A DNA stretch of 64,000 bases from Bradyrhizobium sp. U87765 SZCCT0048 (GCF_018131225.1 NZ_JAFCMM010000004.1:620001-684000), one strand, 5' to 3'; positions 45,553 to 55,101 are shown, counted from the stretch's first letter. Notes: generated by a model from the letters alone, not told the origin. Program-made: numbers and translations.

Positions 45553-46164
45553 TCAGGCCGAGACGTCGGTGGTCGGCGCGGCCTTCGGACCGCCCTTGGC
45601 GACACCGACCAGCGCCGGGCGCAGCACGCGCTCGCCGATGGTGTAGCCGGCCTGCACGACCTGCACCACGGTGCCCGCCGGCACCGACGGATCCGGCACC
45701 TCGAACATCGCCTGCTGGAAGTTGGGATCGAACTTCTGGCCCGCCGGATCGAGCTTCCGGACGCCGTTCTTCTCCAGCGTGGCGTGGAGCGAACGCTCGG
45801 TCAGCTCGACGCCGTCGATCAGCGCCTTCAATCCGGGATCGGCCGACTCGCGCGCCGCCGCCGGCACCGCGTCGAGCGCGCGCTGCAGATTGTCGGCAAT
45901 GTCGAGCACGTCACGGGCGAAATTGGCGATGCCGTAGGTGCGCGCGTCGGTGACTTCCTTGGCCGTGCGCCGGCGCAGGTTCTCCATCTCCGCCAGGGTG
46001 CGCAGCACGCGGTCCTTGGCCTCGGCGACCTCAGCCGCCAGCGCTTCCGCCGATCCCGCCTCCGGTTCGTCCGGCATGACATAGGGCTTCGGCGAGGCCG
46101 GCTGGGCCGTCGCATTGTCCTGGGTCAGGTCATCCGGATTCTTCTGGCCGTTGCCTTCGGTCAT
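45553..46164 (-). CDS. grpE: Nucleotide exchange factor GrpE
   Basis: Releases ADP from DnaK. 203 residues: acidic N-terminus, long coiled-coil helix (LAAEVAEAKDRVLRTLAEMENLRRRTAKEV) and the beta-domain with LDPAGQKFDPNFQQAMFEVPDPSVPAGTVVQVVQAGYTIGERVLRPALVGVAKG. Own RpoH-type promoter upstream; hrcA precedes on the same strand. Confidence 0.97.
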   Translation of the reverse strand: MTEGNGQKNPDDLTQDNATAQPASPKPYVMPDEPEAGSAEALAAEVAEAKDRVLRTLAEMENLRRRTAKEVTDARTYGIANFARDVLDIADNLQRALDAVPAAARESADPGLKALIDGVELTERSLHATLEKNGVRKLDPAGQKFDPNFQQAMFEVPDPSVPAGTVVQVVQAGYTIGERVLRPALVGVAKGGPKAAPTTDVSA

Positions 46165-46205
46165 TACTCCGCCTTTTCACGAAAATGCGATCTGATCTCC
46201 AGCCG

Positions 46206-46235
46206 CATATCAGGGCTCTGTCGCAGAAAATCAAG
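46206..46235 (-). promoter_or_regulatory. RpoH (sigma-32)-type promoter of grpE
   Basis: On the minus strand CTTG (46232-46235), 17-nt spacer, CCTGATATG (46206-46214), 42 nt before the grpE start codon. The dnaK promoter has CCTATATGAG at the same spacing, so this -10 half carries one extra base. Confidence 0.7.
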
Positions 46236-46300
46236 TTCCTGAACGGAAGGAACCCGCAGGTCGCCCGTTCCGCCGAATTTTGCAGGTTCGGGAATGCGGA

Positions 46301-47392
46301 CTATTTGCCCAGCATCTGGCTGACGACGCGCGCCGCATAATCCACCATCGGGATGACGCGGGCATAGTTCAGCCGCGTCGGCCCGATCACGCCGAGCACG
46401 CCGACGATATGGCCGGCGCCGTCCTGGTAGGGCGCGACGATGGTGGAGGAGCCCGACAACGAGAACAGCTTGTTCTCCGAGCCGATGAAGATGCGCACGC
46501 CGTCGGCGTTCTCCGCGCGTCCCAGCAGGTCGATCACGCCGCGCTTGGTCTCGAGGTCGTCGAACAGGTTGCGCACCCGCTCGAGGTCTTCCATCGCATG
46601 CAGGTCGCCGAGCAGGTTGGCGTGGCCGCGCACGATGAGACGGCGCTCGTCGGTGGCGCCGCCCGACCAGCTGGCGATGCCCGCGGCGACGACTTTCTGC
46701 GTCAGGGCGTCGAGCTCGCTGCGGCTCTGCGCCAGGGCGGTCTCCAGCTCGGCACGGGTTTCCGCCAGCGTCTTGCCGCGGATATGGGCGTTGAGAAAGT
46801 TCGACGCTTCCGTCAGCGCCGACGCCGGCACGCCCGGGGGCAGCGCCAGCACGCGGTTCTCGACCTGGCCGTCCTCGGCGACCAGCACGACCAGCGCCTG
46901 CGTCGGCTCCAGCCGTACGAACTCGATGTGCTTGAGGCGCACGTTGGACTTCGCCGTCAGCACCACCGCGGCGCTCCGCGACAGGCCCGACAGCCGGGTC
47001 AGCGCTTCTTCCAGCGCGGCCTCGACCGACTGGGCGCGGTTCATCGCCGCCAGTTGCGCCTCGATCGACTGCCGCTCGGAGTCGCCGGGCTCGCTGACCT
47101 GCATCAGGGCGTCGACGAAAAAGCGCAGGCCGAGTTCCGTCGGCAGCCGCCCCGCCGAGGTGTGCGGGGCATAGATCAGCCCCAGCGCCTCGAGATCGGA
47201 CATGACGTTGCGCACCGAGGCCGGCGACAGCGGCAGGGTGATCAGGCGGGAGATGTTGCGCGAGCCGACCGGCTCACCGGTCGCCAGATAGCTCTCGACG
47301 ATCTGGCGGAAAATATCGCGCGAGCGTTCGTTGAGCTGGGCGAGCCCCTGGTTGGGGGTAATCAGGTGACTGATCGGATCGTGGTGCGCCAC
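46301..47392 (-). CDS. hrcA: Heat-inducible transcription repressor HrcA
   Basis: Repressor of CIRCE-bearing chaperone operons, titrated by GroEL. 363 residues: winged-helix DNA-binding domain (RSRDIFRQIVESYLATGEPVGSRNISR, LPLSPASVRNVMSDLEALGLI), dimerisation region and C-terminal GAF-like fold (LIGRAENADGVRIFIGSENKLFSLSG). No CIRCE copy is seen before grpE, dnaK, hsp20 or hrcA in this window, so its operators must be elsewhere, as for groESL in relatives. Confidence 0.97.
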   Translation of the reverse strand: MAHHDPISHLITPNQGLAQLNERSRDIFRQIVESYLATGEPVGSRNISRLITLPLSPASVRNVMSDLEALGLIYAPHTSAGRLPTELGLRFFVDALMQVSEPGDSERQSIEAQLAAMNRAQSVEAALEEALTRLSGLSRSAAVVLTAKSNVRLKHIEFVRLEPTQALVVLVAEDGQVENRVLALPPGVPASALTEASNFLNAHIRGKTLAETRAELETALAQSRSELDALTQKVVAAGIASWSGGATDERRLIVRGHANLLGDLHAMEDLERVRNLFDDLETKRGVIDLLGRAENADGVRIFIGSENKLFSLSGSSTIVAPYQDGAGHIVGVLGVIGPTRLNYARVIPMVDYAARVVSQMLGK

Positions 47393-47719
47393 GGCAGGCT
47401 CCCCTTGTGCGGTGGATCAGACATCCCTTCCATCGGGCCGCCCGCCGTCCCGGCGCATGTCGGATCCGAAACCACACGAGAATCTCGTCTTTTGTCAGTG
47501 TCCCCGATGGTTCGGACATTCGCAATCACATCGATCGTGAAGCGACGCGACTGCCGAACCCGGGCACCGGCGATCCCTTCATTTGTCCATATTCGGCGGC
47601 AGTTTCAAGAGTTTGCATGGCTCCACGGGCGCCGCGCCGGGTCGGCCCTTGCCGCATCGGGCCCGCCCCCCTAAAAGCAGCCCCAGATCGAACCATCCCG
47701 GTTTTCTGGAGGAACTGCC
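47393..47719. other. Divergent intergenic region between hrcA and rph
   Basis: 327 bases with the two divergent promoters. No CIRCE, no gene seen; a ribosome site GGAGGA lies 8-13 nt before the rph ATG. Confidence 0.5.
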
Positions 47720-48433
47720 ATGCGGCCGAGCCGTCGTGCGCCCGATGAACTGCGCCCCGTGTCGCTGGAGCGCGGCGTCGTCAAATATGCCGAGGGCTCG
47801 TGCCTGGTGAAATTCGGCGACACCCATGTGCTGGTCACCGCAACGCTGGAAGAGCGCCTGCCGCCGTGGCTCAAGGGCCAGGGCCGCGGCTGGGTCACCG
47901 CCGAATACGGCATGCTGCCGCGCGCGACCCTGGAGCGCACCCGCCGCGAGGCGGCAGCCGGCAAGCAGGGCGGCCGCACCGTCGAGATCCAGCGCCTGAT
48001 CGGCCGTTCGCTGCGCGCCATCGTCGATCTCGAAGCCCTCGGCGAGCGCCAGATCACGGTCGACTGCGACGTGATCCAGGCCGATGGCGGCACCCGCACC
48101 GCCTCGATCACCGGCGCCTGGGTGGCGCTGGCGGACTGCCTGAACTGGATGAAGGCCCGCAACATGATCCGCGGCGAGGTGCTGCGCGGCAATGTCGCCG
48201 CCGTGTCCTGCGGCATCTACAACGGCACGCCGGTGCTCGACCTCGACTACGCCGAGGATTCGGAAGCCGACACCGACGCCAATTTCGTCATGACCGGCGA
48301 CGGCCGCATCGTCGAGGTGCAGGGCACCGCCGAGAAGACCCCGTTCACCCAGGACGAGTTCCTGAACCTGCTGGCACTGGCCCAGAAGGGCGTCGCCCGG
48401 CTGGTCGACCTGCAGAAGATGGCGGTGGCCTGA
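47720..48433 (+). CDS. rph: Ribonuclease PH
   Basis: Phosphorolytic 3'-5' exonuclease that trims tRNA precursors. 237 residues: MRPSRRAPDELRPVSLERG, then AEYGMLPRATLERTRREAAAGKQGGRTVEIQRLIGRSLRA, and phosphate-binding DADFVMTG-type segment (DTDANFVMTGDGRIVEVQGTAE). Shares the rph-rdgB-hemW order with many alphaproteobacteria. Confidence 0.97.
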   Translation: MRPSRRAPDELRPVSLERGVVKYAEGSCLVKFGDTHVLVTATLEERLPPWLKGQGRGWVTAEYGMLPRATLERTRREAAAGKQGGRTVEIQRLIGRSLRAIVDLEALGERQITVDCDVIQADGGTRTASITGAWVALADCLNWMKARNMIRGEVLRGNVAAVSCGIYNGTPVLDLDYAEDSEADTDANFVMTGDGRIVEVQGTAEKTPFTQDEFLNLLALAQKGVARLVDLQKMAVA

Positions 48434-48523
48434 CGGCCCCGCCGGCCCTGTTCCCCACGGATAACGGGCTGATTTGAACGTCCGGCGCGGCCCCTGCCGC
48501 CCGGAACATGATAGGATTCGCTG

Positions 48524-49168
48524 ATGCACCGCCGAATCACCGGACGCCTCGTGATCGCGACCCACAATCCCGGCAAGCTCGCCGAGATGCGCGAGCTGCT
48601 GGCGCCCAATGGGATCGACGCGGTGTCCGCCGGCGAACTCGGCCTGGTGGAGCCCGAGGAGACCGGGGACAGCTTCCGCGCCAATGCCGCGCTCAAGGCC
48701 CAGGCCGCCGCGACGGCCGCCAACCTGCCGGCCTTCGCCGACGATTCCGGCCTCGTGGTCGATGCCCTCGACGGCGCCCCCGGCATCTATTCGGCGCGCT
48801 GGGCCGGCGACTCCAAGGATTTCGCCGGCGCGATGGCGCGCGTCGAACGGCTGCTGCAGGAGCGCGGCGCCACGACGCCCGACAAGCGCACCGCGCGGTT
48901 CGTGTCGGCGCTGTGCGTCGCTTGGCCCGACGGCCACCTCGAGGAGGTCGAGGCCACGGTCGACGGTACTTTGGTGTGGCCGCCGCGCGGCACCGCCGGC
49001 TTCGGCTACGACCCCGCCTTCCTGCCCGACGGCCACAGCCGCACCTTCGGCGAGATGACGAGCATCGAAAAGCACGGCCTGCCGCCGCTCGGCCTCGGGC
49101 TGTCCCATCGCGCCCGCGCCTTCGTGAAGCTGCAGCAGCTGTGCCTTGGAGAGCCGAACCTTGGCTGA
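48524..49168 (+). CDS. rdgB: dITP/XTP pyrophosphatase (RdgB/HAM1)
   Basis: House-cleaning enzyme that hydrolyses dITP, ITP and XTP to monophosphates. 214 residues: LVIATHNPGKLAEMRELL (nucleotide-binding SHR-type motif), ALKAQAAATAANLPAFADDSGLVVDALDGAPGIYSARWAG, GFGYDPAFLPDGHSRTFGEM and LSHRARAF. Stop overlaps the hemW start region. Confidence 0.96.
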   Translation: MHRRITGRLVIATHNPGKLAEMRELLAPNGIDAVSAGELGLVEPEETGDSFRANAALKAQAAATAANLPAFADDSGLVVDALDGAPGIYSARWAGDSKDFAGAMARVERLLQERGATTPDKRTARFVSALCVAWPDGHLEEVEATVDGTLVWPPRGTAGFGYDPAFLPDGHSRTFGEMTSIEKHGLPPLGLGLSHRARAFVKLQQLCLGEPNLG

Positions 49169-50315
49169 CGCGACACCCGCCTTCGGCGTCTATGTGCACT
49201 GGCCGTTCTGCCTGTCGAAGTGTCCGTACTGCGACTTCAACAGCCATGTCCGCCATGCGCCGGTCGACGAAGCGCGCTATGTCAGCGCCTTCACCCGCGA
49301 GATCGAGACCACCGCCGCGCGCACCGGCCCGCGCACCGTGTCGTCGATCTTCCTCGGCGGCGGCACGCCGTCGCTGATGCAGCCGCAGACCGTCGGCGGC
49401 ATCCTCGACGCCATCGCGAAATACTGGAGGGTCGCGCCCGACGTCGAGGTCACGCTCGAAGCCAATCCGACCAGCGTCGAGGCGACGCGCTTTCGCGGCT
49501 ATCGCACCGCCGGCGTCAACCGCGTGTCGCTCGGCGTGCAGGCGCTCGACGATGCCTCGCTGAAGGCGCTGGGACGCCTGCACACCGCGCGCGAGGCGCT
49601 CGACGCGGTGGCGATCGCGCGCAGCGCCTTCGACCGCTACTCGTTCGACCTGATCTATGCGCGCCCCGACCAGACGCCGCAGATGTGGACGCAGGAGCTG
49701 ACCCAGGCGATCGGCGAGGCCGCCGAGCACCTGTCGCTCTACCAGCTGACCATCGAACCGGACACGCCGTTCTACGGACTGCATGCCGCCGGCAAGCTCA
49801 AGACGCCGGACGAAGCAGTGGCCCGCGCGCTCTACGACGTCACGCAGGAGGTCTGCGCGCGGCACGGCCTGCCGGCCTACGAGATCTCCAACCACGCGCG
49901 CATCGGCGCGGAGTGCCGGCACAACCTCGTGTACTGGCGCGGCGACGAATATGCCGGCATCGGCCCCGGGGCCCACGGCCGTCTCGACATCGACGGCGTG
50001 CGCCGCGCGATCGCCACCGAGAAGCGCCCCGAGACCTGGCTGATGCGCGTCGAGGCCAGCGGCCACGGCGTCACCACCGACGAGACGCTGAACAGCGAGG
50101 AACGCGCCGACGAATTCCTGCTGATGGGACTGCGCCTCGTCGAGGGCATCGATCCGCAGCGCTATGCCCGTCTCGCCGGCCGCTCGCTCGATCCGGCGCG
50201 GATCGCGCTATTGCGCGAGGAAGGCGCGATCACCGTCGACGCCAGCGGACGCCTGCGCGTGACCCAGTCGGGCTTCCCGCTGCTCGACGCCGTCGTCGCC
50301 GATCTCGCAGCCTGA
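49161..50315 (+). CDS. hemW: Radical SAM haem chaperone HemW
   Basis: Radical SAM protein that binds haem and inserts it into respiratory enzymes; long misannotated as coproporphyrinogen III oxidase. 384 residues. The cluster motif is CLSKCPYCDFNSH (Cx3Cx2C) after FGVYVHWPF; the fourth Cys of true HemN is absent. SSIFLGGGTPSLM, VTLEANPTSVEA and RVSLGVQALDD follow. TTG start at 49161 with GGAG 8 nt before, overlapping the rdgB stop; an alternative TTG is at 49146. Confidence 0.95.
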   Translation: MADATPAFGVYVHWPFCLSKCPYCDFNSHVRHAPVDEARYVSAFTREIETTAARTGPRTVSSIFLGGGTPSLMQPQTVGGILDAIAKYWRVAPDVEVTLEANPTSVEATRFRGYRTAGVNRVSLGVQALDDASLKALGRLHTAREALDAVAIARSAFDRYSFDLIYARPDQTPQMWTQELTQAIGEAAEHLSLYQLTIEPDTPFYGLHAAGKLKTPDEAVARALYDVTQEVCARHGLPAYEISNHARIGAECRHNLVYWRGDEYAGIGPGAHGRLDIDGVRRAIATEKRPETWLMRVEASGHGVTTDETLNSEERADEFLLMGLRLVEGIDPQRYARLAGRSLDPARIALLREEGAITVDASGRLRVTQSGFPLLDAVVADLAA

Positions 50316-50321
50316 CGGATT

Positions 50322-51527
50322 TTACGTCGCAAAACTCTTCGGCGAGCCGGCCACCGCCTGGCCGCCGCCCGACGCCACGCGCATCACCGCAAGACCGCGC
50401 TCGTTGCTGCCGTCGCTGCGGAAGCGGAACAGGCCGTCGATGCCGGCGAAGCCCGAGGTGTTGAGCAGCACATCCTGCGAGAAGCGCTGGTTGCCTTGCG
50501 TGCGCGCCAGCGCCGCGACCAGCGCCACCGCATCATAGGCCAGCGTCGCCGTGCGCACCGGATCCTGGCCGTACTTGCTGCGATAGCGGCCGGAGAACGC
50601 ACGGAAGCCCGACGGATCGGGCGCGGCATAGAGACCGCCCTGCAGCACGGCGCTGTTGAACACGCGCGGACTGTCCCACAGGCCGGTGCCGATCAGTTGC
50701 ACGCGCTTGAGATTGGCGCCGGCCACCGTCAGTGCGTCCGCCGTCGCGACCAGCGCATCGCCATCGTCGGCAAGGAACAGCGCGTCCGCCGTGCCCAGCG
50801 CCTGCGCGACATTGCGCGCCGCCGCGGTGCGGTCGGCACCGTATTTCTCGAACGCGACGACGCGGCCGCCGCGGCGGGCGACGGCCTGCTTGAACGCGAC
50901 CTCGACGACGTTGCCGTAGGCATTCTCCGGCAGCATCGCGGCGAACGAGCGCTTGCCGGTGCCGGCGGCGTAATCGACGATGCGGTTGACGTCGGATTCC
51001 GGCAGGAAGCTGAGCAGGAAAACGCCGTGGCCGGCGACGCTGGAGTCGGTCGAGAAGGCGATCATCGGCACGTTGCGCGCCCGCGCCGGCTGCGCCGCCG
51101 GCGGCACCGATTGCGCGAACAGCGGCCCGAGCAGGATCTCGGCGCCCTCGTCGAGCGCCTGCTGCGCCGCCTGGCCGGCAGTCTGCGGACTGCCGCCGTC
51201 GTCCTTGACCAGCAGCTGAACGTTCGGATTCTGGAATTCGGCAAGCGCCATCTCGGCGGCGTTGCGCATCGACTGGCCGACGACACCGGCATTGCCTGCG
51301 CCGGACATCGGCAGGATCAGGCCGACCTTGACGTTGCCTGTGCCCACAGAGGTGGGCTGCTGCGGCGGTCCAGAGGGGCCGGCCGGGGGCGGCGCCTGGT
51401 CCTGCCAGGGCAGGTTGGTCGCGACATTGGAACAGCCCGCGACGAACGGCGCGGCGACGAACAGACCGAGCGCGGACCGCCGGGTGGGCCCACGCCGGGG
51501 CATCAAGGGATCGTTCGGGGCCACCAT
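50322..51527 (-). CDS. Penicillin-binding protein activator, LpoA-like lipoprotein
   Basis: 401 residues with a lipoprotein signal peptide (RSALGLFVAAPFVAGC, lipobox VAGC) and a Pro/Gly-rich linker, then a type 1 periplasmic-binding fold: VKVGLILPMSGAGNAGVVGQSMRNAAEMALAEF and VPMIAFSTDSSVAGHGVFLLSFLPES. In E. coli lpoA lies between rsmI and yraN; here the gene is divergent from rsmI-yraN, which supports the call. E. coli LpoA activates PBP1A; the same role is inferred, not shown. The short TPR-like LpoA N-domain is absent. Confidence 0.85.
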   Translation of the reverse strand: MVAPNDPLMPRRGPTRRSALGLFVAAPFVAGCSNVATNLPWQDQAPPPAGPSGPPQQPTSVGTGNVKVGLILPMSGAGNAGVVGQSMRNAAEMALAEFQNPNVQLLVKDDGGSPQTAGQAAQQALDEGAEILLGPLFAQSVPPAAQPARARNVPMIAFSTDSSVAGHGVFLLSFLPESDVNRIVDYAAGTGKRSFAAMLPENAYGNVVEVAFKQAVARRGGRVVAFEKYGADRTAAARNVAQALGTADALFLADDGDALVATADALTVAGANLKRVQLIGTGLWDSPRVFNSAVLQGGLYAAPDPSGFRAFSGRYRSKYGQDPVRTATLAYDAVALVAALARTQGNQRFSQDVLLNTSGFAGIDGLFRFRSDGSNERGLAVMRVASGGGQAVAGSPKSFAT

Positions 51528-51759
51528 CGTCTGTCTTTCTCTGCCCTCGCGGGATCAGGAACCGGAAAAAGGGCCCATGATCTGAAAGGCGATTTGGGCA
51601 TATTGGCGTCCATTGCTTAAACAAGGCAAAAGGATTTTAACAACCGTTAGCCAATGAGTTACGCGATATTCGCATAGCTTTTGCGCCACGGTCGGACGAC
51701 ACTGGACCGCGACAGCGTCCTGCCCTCCCCTTTTTCGGAACATGAACTAGATTGCTGCC

Positions 51760-52701
51760 ATGCGCGCCCGGCCCCGTTCCAGCTCCACCGATCCGTCCGA
51801 CAACGAGGCACGCGGCTTCCTGCTCGCCGGCCAGCCCATGGTGGCACCCAAGGCTGCCGCGGGGCTGCACCTCGTCGCGACGCCGATCGGCAACCTCGGC
51901 GATATCACCCTGCGGGCGCTGGAAACCCTTGCCGGCGCCGACATGATCGCCTGCGAGGACACCCGCGTCACCCGCACTCTGCTCGACCGCTTCGGCATCC
52001 GCGGCTCGCTAAAGCCCTATCACGAGCACAACGCCGCGCAGATGCGGCCGATGATCCTGCAGCAGCTCGCCGACGGCGCCGCGGTGGCGCTGGTGTCCGA
52101 CGCCGGGACCCCGCTGATCTCCGACCCCGGCTTCAAGCTGGTGCGCGAGGTCGCTGCCGCCGGCCACAAGGTCATCACCGTGCCCGGCGCGTCGTCGCTG
52201 CTGGCGGCGCTGACGGTCGCCGCGCTGCCCACCGACCGCTTCTTCTTCGAAGGCTTCCTGCCCGCCCGCGAAGGCGCGCGGCAGGCGCGCATCGCCGAGC
52301 TGGCGCGGCTCGACGTCACGCTGGTGCTGTTCGAATCCGGCCATCGCGTGCAGGACACGCTGCGCGACCTCGCCGCCGGCCTCGGCGCGCGCGAGGCGGC
52401 GATCTGCCGCGAGATGACCAAGCTGCATGAGGAGATCGCCCGCGGCCCGCTCGCCGAGCTTGCGGCCACGGCGGACGGGCGCGAGACCCGCGGCGAGTTC
52501 GTGCTGGTGGTGGGGCCGCCGGCGGCGGACGCCCGCGACATGGCGCAGGCCGACATCGACACGCTGCTGCGCGAAGCGCTGGCGCAGGGCAGCGTCAAGG
52601 ACGCCGTCGCCGGCGTGGTGGAAGCCTCCGGCCGCCCGCGGCGCGAGATCTACGCGCGCGCGCTCGAGCTCGCCAGGGAGACGCCCGATGACCAAGCCTG
52701 A
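51760..52701 (+). CDS. rsmI: 16S rRNA (cytidine(1402)-2'-O)-methyltransferase
   Basis: Methylates C1402 of 16S rRNA at the P site. 313 residues: LHLVATPIGNLGDITLRALETLAGADMIACEDTRVTRTLLDRFGI, then VALVSDAGTPLISDPGFKLV and VPGASSLLAALTVAALPTDRFFFEGFLP, all SAM-dependent tetrapyrrole-methylase-fold hallmarks. Overlaps yraN by 14 nt. Confidence 0.97.
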   Translation: MRARPRSSSTDPSDNEARGFLLAGQPMVAPKAAAGLHLVATPIGNLGDITLRALETLAGADMIACEDTRVTRTLLDRFGIRGSLKPYHEHNAAQMRPMILQQLADGAAVALVSDAGTPLISDPGFKLVREVAAAGHKVITVPGASSLLAALTVAALPTDRFFFEGFLPAREGARQARIAELARLDVTLVLFESGHRVQDTLRDLAAGLGAREAAICREMTKLHEEIARGPLAELAATADGRETRGEFVLVVGPPAADARDMAQADIDTLLREALAQGSVKDAVAGVVEASGRPRREIYARALELARETPDDQA

Positions 52702-53077
52702 TGCGGACGCGCCATCGCCCGAGCGGGTGATCGCGTTCCAGACCGGTATCTCGGCCGAGAGCCGCGCCGCCGCCTACCTGCTGGCGAAGGGCTACCGTAT
52801 TCTCGCCCGCCGCTTCCGCACCCGCTTCGGCGAGATCGACATCGTGGCGCGGCGGCGCAACCTGATCACATTCGTCGAGGTCAAGGCCCGCGCGACGCTG
52901 GATGACGCCGCCTACGCCATCACGCCGCAGCAGCGCCAGCGCATCGTCGCGGCGGCGCAGGCCTGGCTGATGAACCATCCCGAACACGACAAGCTCGACT
53001 GCCGCTTCGACGCCATCCTGATCGCGCCGAAGTCACTGCCCCGCCATCTCATGGCGGCGTTCGACGCCTCAGGCTGA
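52688..53077 (+). CDS. yraN: YraN family (UPF0102) endonuclease-like protein
   Basis: 129 residues from MTKPDADAPSPERVIAF, within the end of rsmI. The PD-(D/E)xK-like core is RFRTRFGEIDIVARRRNLITFVEVKARATLDD, with E-x-D and E-x-K residues present. The family resembles Holliday-junction or restriction endonucleases; no activity is proven. Conserved behind rsmI. Confidence 0.94.
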   Translation: MTKPDADAPSPERVIAFQTGISAESRAAAYLLAKGYRILARRFRTRFGEIDIVARRRNLITFVEVKARATLDDAAYAITPQQRQRIVAAAQAWLMNHPEHDKLDCRFDAILIAPKSLPRHLMAAFDASG

Positions 53078-53143
53078 CACAGCCGGAACGCCGATGTCCG
53101 CCGCGCCGACCACCGCCTTCACCTCCTGCCCGGATCAATGCCC

Positions 53144-54091
53144 ATGACGCTCAACGTCGCCGTCCAGATGGACCCCATCGCCCGCATCAACATCCGCGGC
53201 GATTCCACGTTCGCCATGCTGCTGGAGGCGCAACGCCGCGGCCACACCCTCGCCTACTACACACCGGACAAGCTGTCGCTGCGCGGCCGCGACGTGGTGG
53301 CGCCGGTGCAGGCACTGACCGTGCGCGACGAGGAAGGCCATCACTTCACCCTCGGCGAGGCAAAGCGCACGGAGCTGTCGTCGTTCGACGTCGTGCTGCT
53401 GCGCCAGGACCCGCCGTTCGACCTCGCTTACATCACCAGCACTCATCTGCTCGAGCGCATTCATCCGAGAACGCTGGTGGTCAACGATCCGGCGAGCGTG
53501 CGCAACGCGCCGGAAAAGATGTTCGTGATGGAATTCCCGGACCTGATGCCGCCGACGCTGATCTCGCGCGACGTCGAGGAGATCAACGCCTTCCGCGCCG
53601 AGCATGGCGACGTGGTGATGAAACCGCTATACGGCCATGGCGGCTCGGCGGTGTTCCGCATCACGCCCAAGGACATGAATTTCGGATCGCTGTTCGACAT
53701 GTTCTCGGTGACCTTCCGCGAGCCGTGGGTGATCCAGCGCTTCCTTCCCGAGGTGAAGAGCGGCGACAAGCGCATCATCCTGGTCGACGGCGAGTTCGCC
53801 GGCGCGGTCAACCGCGTGCCGGCGGAGAACGACCTGCGCTCCAACATGGTGCGTGGCGGCGCGGCGAAATCGACCGACCTCAGCCCGCGCGAGCGCGAGA
53901 TCTGCGAACGGCTGGGACCGGCGCTGCGCGCCCGCGGCCTGCTGTTCGTTGGCATCGACGTCATCGACGGCCACCTGACCGAGATCAACGTCACCTCGCC
54001 GACGGGCATCCGCGCCATCGCCCGGGTCGGCGGCCCGGACGTCGCCGCCCGCCTCTGGGACGTGATCGAGGCGAGGCGCCGGTCGGCCTGA
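53144..54091 (+). CDS. gshB: Glutathione synthetase
   Basis: ATP-grasp enzyme joining gamma-glutamylcysteine and glycine. 315 residues from MTLNVAVQMDPIARINIRGDST; an ATG two codons upstream (53138) is possible. ATP-grasp core PLYGHGGSAVFRI, QRFLPEVKSGDKRIILVDGEFAGAVNRVP and LFVGIDVIDGHLTEINVTSPTGIRAI. Follows yraN after 66 nt. Confidence 0.97.
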   Translation: MTLNVAVQMDPIARINIRGDSTFAMLLEAQRRGHTLAYYTPDKLSLRGRDVVAPVQALTVRDEEGHHFTLGEAKRTELSSFDVVLLRQDPPFDLAYITSTHLLERIHPRTLVVNDPASVRNAPEKMFVMEFPDLMPPTLISRDVEEINAFRAEHGDVVMKPLYGHGGSAVFRITPKDMNFGSLFDMFSVTFREPWVIQRFLPEVKSGDKRIILVDGEFAGAVNRVPAENDLRSNMVRGGAAKSTDLSPREREICERLGPALRARGLLFVGIDVIDGHLTEINVTSPTGIRAIARVGGPDVAARLWDVIEARRRSA

Positions 54092-54097
54092 AAGACC

Positions 54098-54125
54098 GGG
54101 AAAGGCCGCTCCGGCGGCCTCTCCC
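54098..54125 (+). terminator. Hairpin downstream of gshB
   Basis: AGGCCGC (54103-54109), loop TCCG, GCGGCCT (54114-54120), extended by GGGA/CTCCC with mismatches; no T-tract. Confidence 0.5.
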
Positions 54126-54230
54126 GTCGCCTTAATGAATTGCTGACGACATTGTGTCATTCAATTTGACGGGCTGAGCCTCGGGCCAATACGTAGCGCC
54201 CGCTTATTGCATTTCAGGACAGAACGTCTG

Positions 54231-55061
54231 ATGGCCATTGAGGTTTTTAACGGCACGTCGGTTCCGAGGGATCTTGCGACGGCCGGCATCGAATACCTTT
54301 GGGCCAAGTGGCGCACATTGAGCGCCACCCGCAGCCTGACGCTGCAGCGGCTGATCGAGGAGACGAACCAGCCGCTGCGCGAGCAGTGCGCGTTCGTGAT
54401 CCCGTCCGGCGACGATTTTGTCTATCTGTATATCGGCCAGGCCTTGCAGGACGCCGTGCGCCGCAACGCCACCGGCACCCAGCTGTCGCGCAGCGACAGC
54501 ATCGTCGCCAAGGACTTCACCGAGATCTATCGCCGCGTCAGCCGCGACATGGCCCCCGTGTTCGTGCGCTTCACCAGCACCCGCTCGCCCGCCGGCACGA
54601 TCTGGCACCAGGTGGTGCTGCCGGTGGCGATGTCCGACGATCAGGTCATGCTGGTGTGCTACTCGGAACTGGTGAACCACCAGCTCGAGATCTACGAGCA
54701 CCTGTTTCGCACCGCGCCCGACGCCATCGTGGTGTCCAGCCCGATCAGCAACGACGCCGGCCATGTCACCGATGGCTGGGTGCTGATGATGAACGACCGC
54801 GCGCGCGAGCTCCTCGCCTACCACCAGCCGCTCGGCAACCTGCGTCTCAGCGCGCTGCCGCAATTCACCGGCATCGACCTGTGGGGCCGCATCTACGCAC
54901 CGCGCTCGGCGGTGACGACCACCCTGCTGTCGACAGCGGCATTCACGATCGAGGTGCTGCGCTTCCCCCATGTGTTCGGCCTGCGCCTGACCGCCAAGAC
55001 CATCCCGGCGCGAGACGCCACGCTGGTGCCGGGCGTCGAGACGCTGAACCCGGTGTTCTGA
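54231..55061 (+). CDS. PAS-domain-like sensor protein, uncharacterised
   Basis: 276 residues from MAIEVFNGTSVPRDLA. A PAS-like fold is suggested by the region AFVIPSGDDFVYLYIGQALQDAVRRN, SRSDSIVAKDFTEIYRRVSRD and HQVVLPVAMSDDQVMLVCYSE, and a second PAS-like stretch LFRTAPDAIVVSSPISNDAGHVTDGWVLMMNDRARELL. No output domain (kinase, GGDEF, HTH) and no membrane segment. Probably a signal-receiving protein that works with a partner; role unknown. Stand-alone gene with a 139-nt upstream region. Confidence 0.75.
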   Translation: MAIEVFNGTSVPRDLATAGIEYLWAKWRTLSATRSLTLQRLIEETNQPLREQCAFVIPSGDDFVYLYIGQALQDAVRRNATGTQLSRSDSIVAKDFTEIYRRVSRDMAPVFVRFTSTRSPAGTIWHQVVLPVAMSDDQVMLVCYSELVNHQLEIYEHLFRTAPDAIVVSSPISNDAGHVTDGWVLMMNDRARELLAYHQPLGNLRLSALPQFTGIDLWGRIYAPRSAVTTTLLSTAAFTIEVLRFPHVFGLRLTAKTIPARDATLVPGVETLNPVF

Positions 55062-55101
55062 AGCAGGCGATCCCCCCGCCGCCGATGCCGCGCAGGCGCC
55101 G

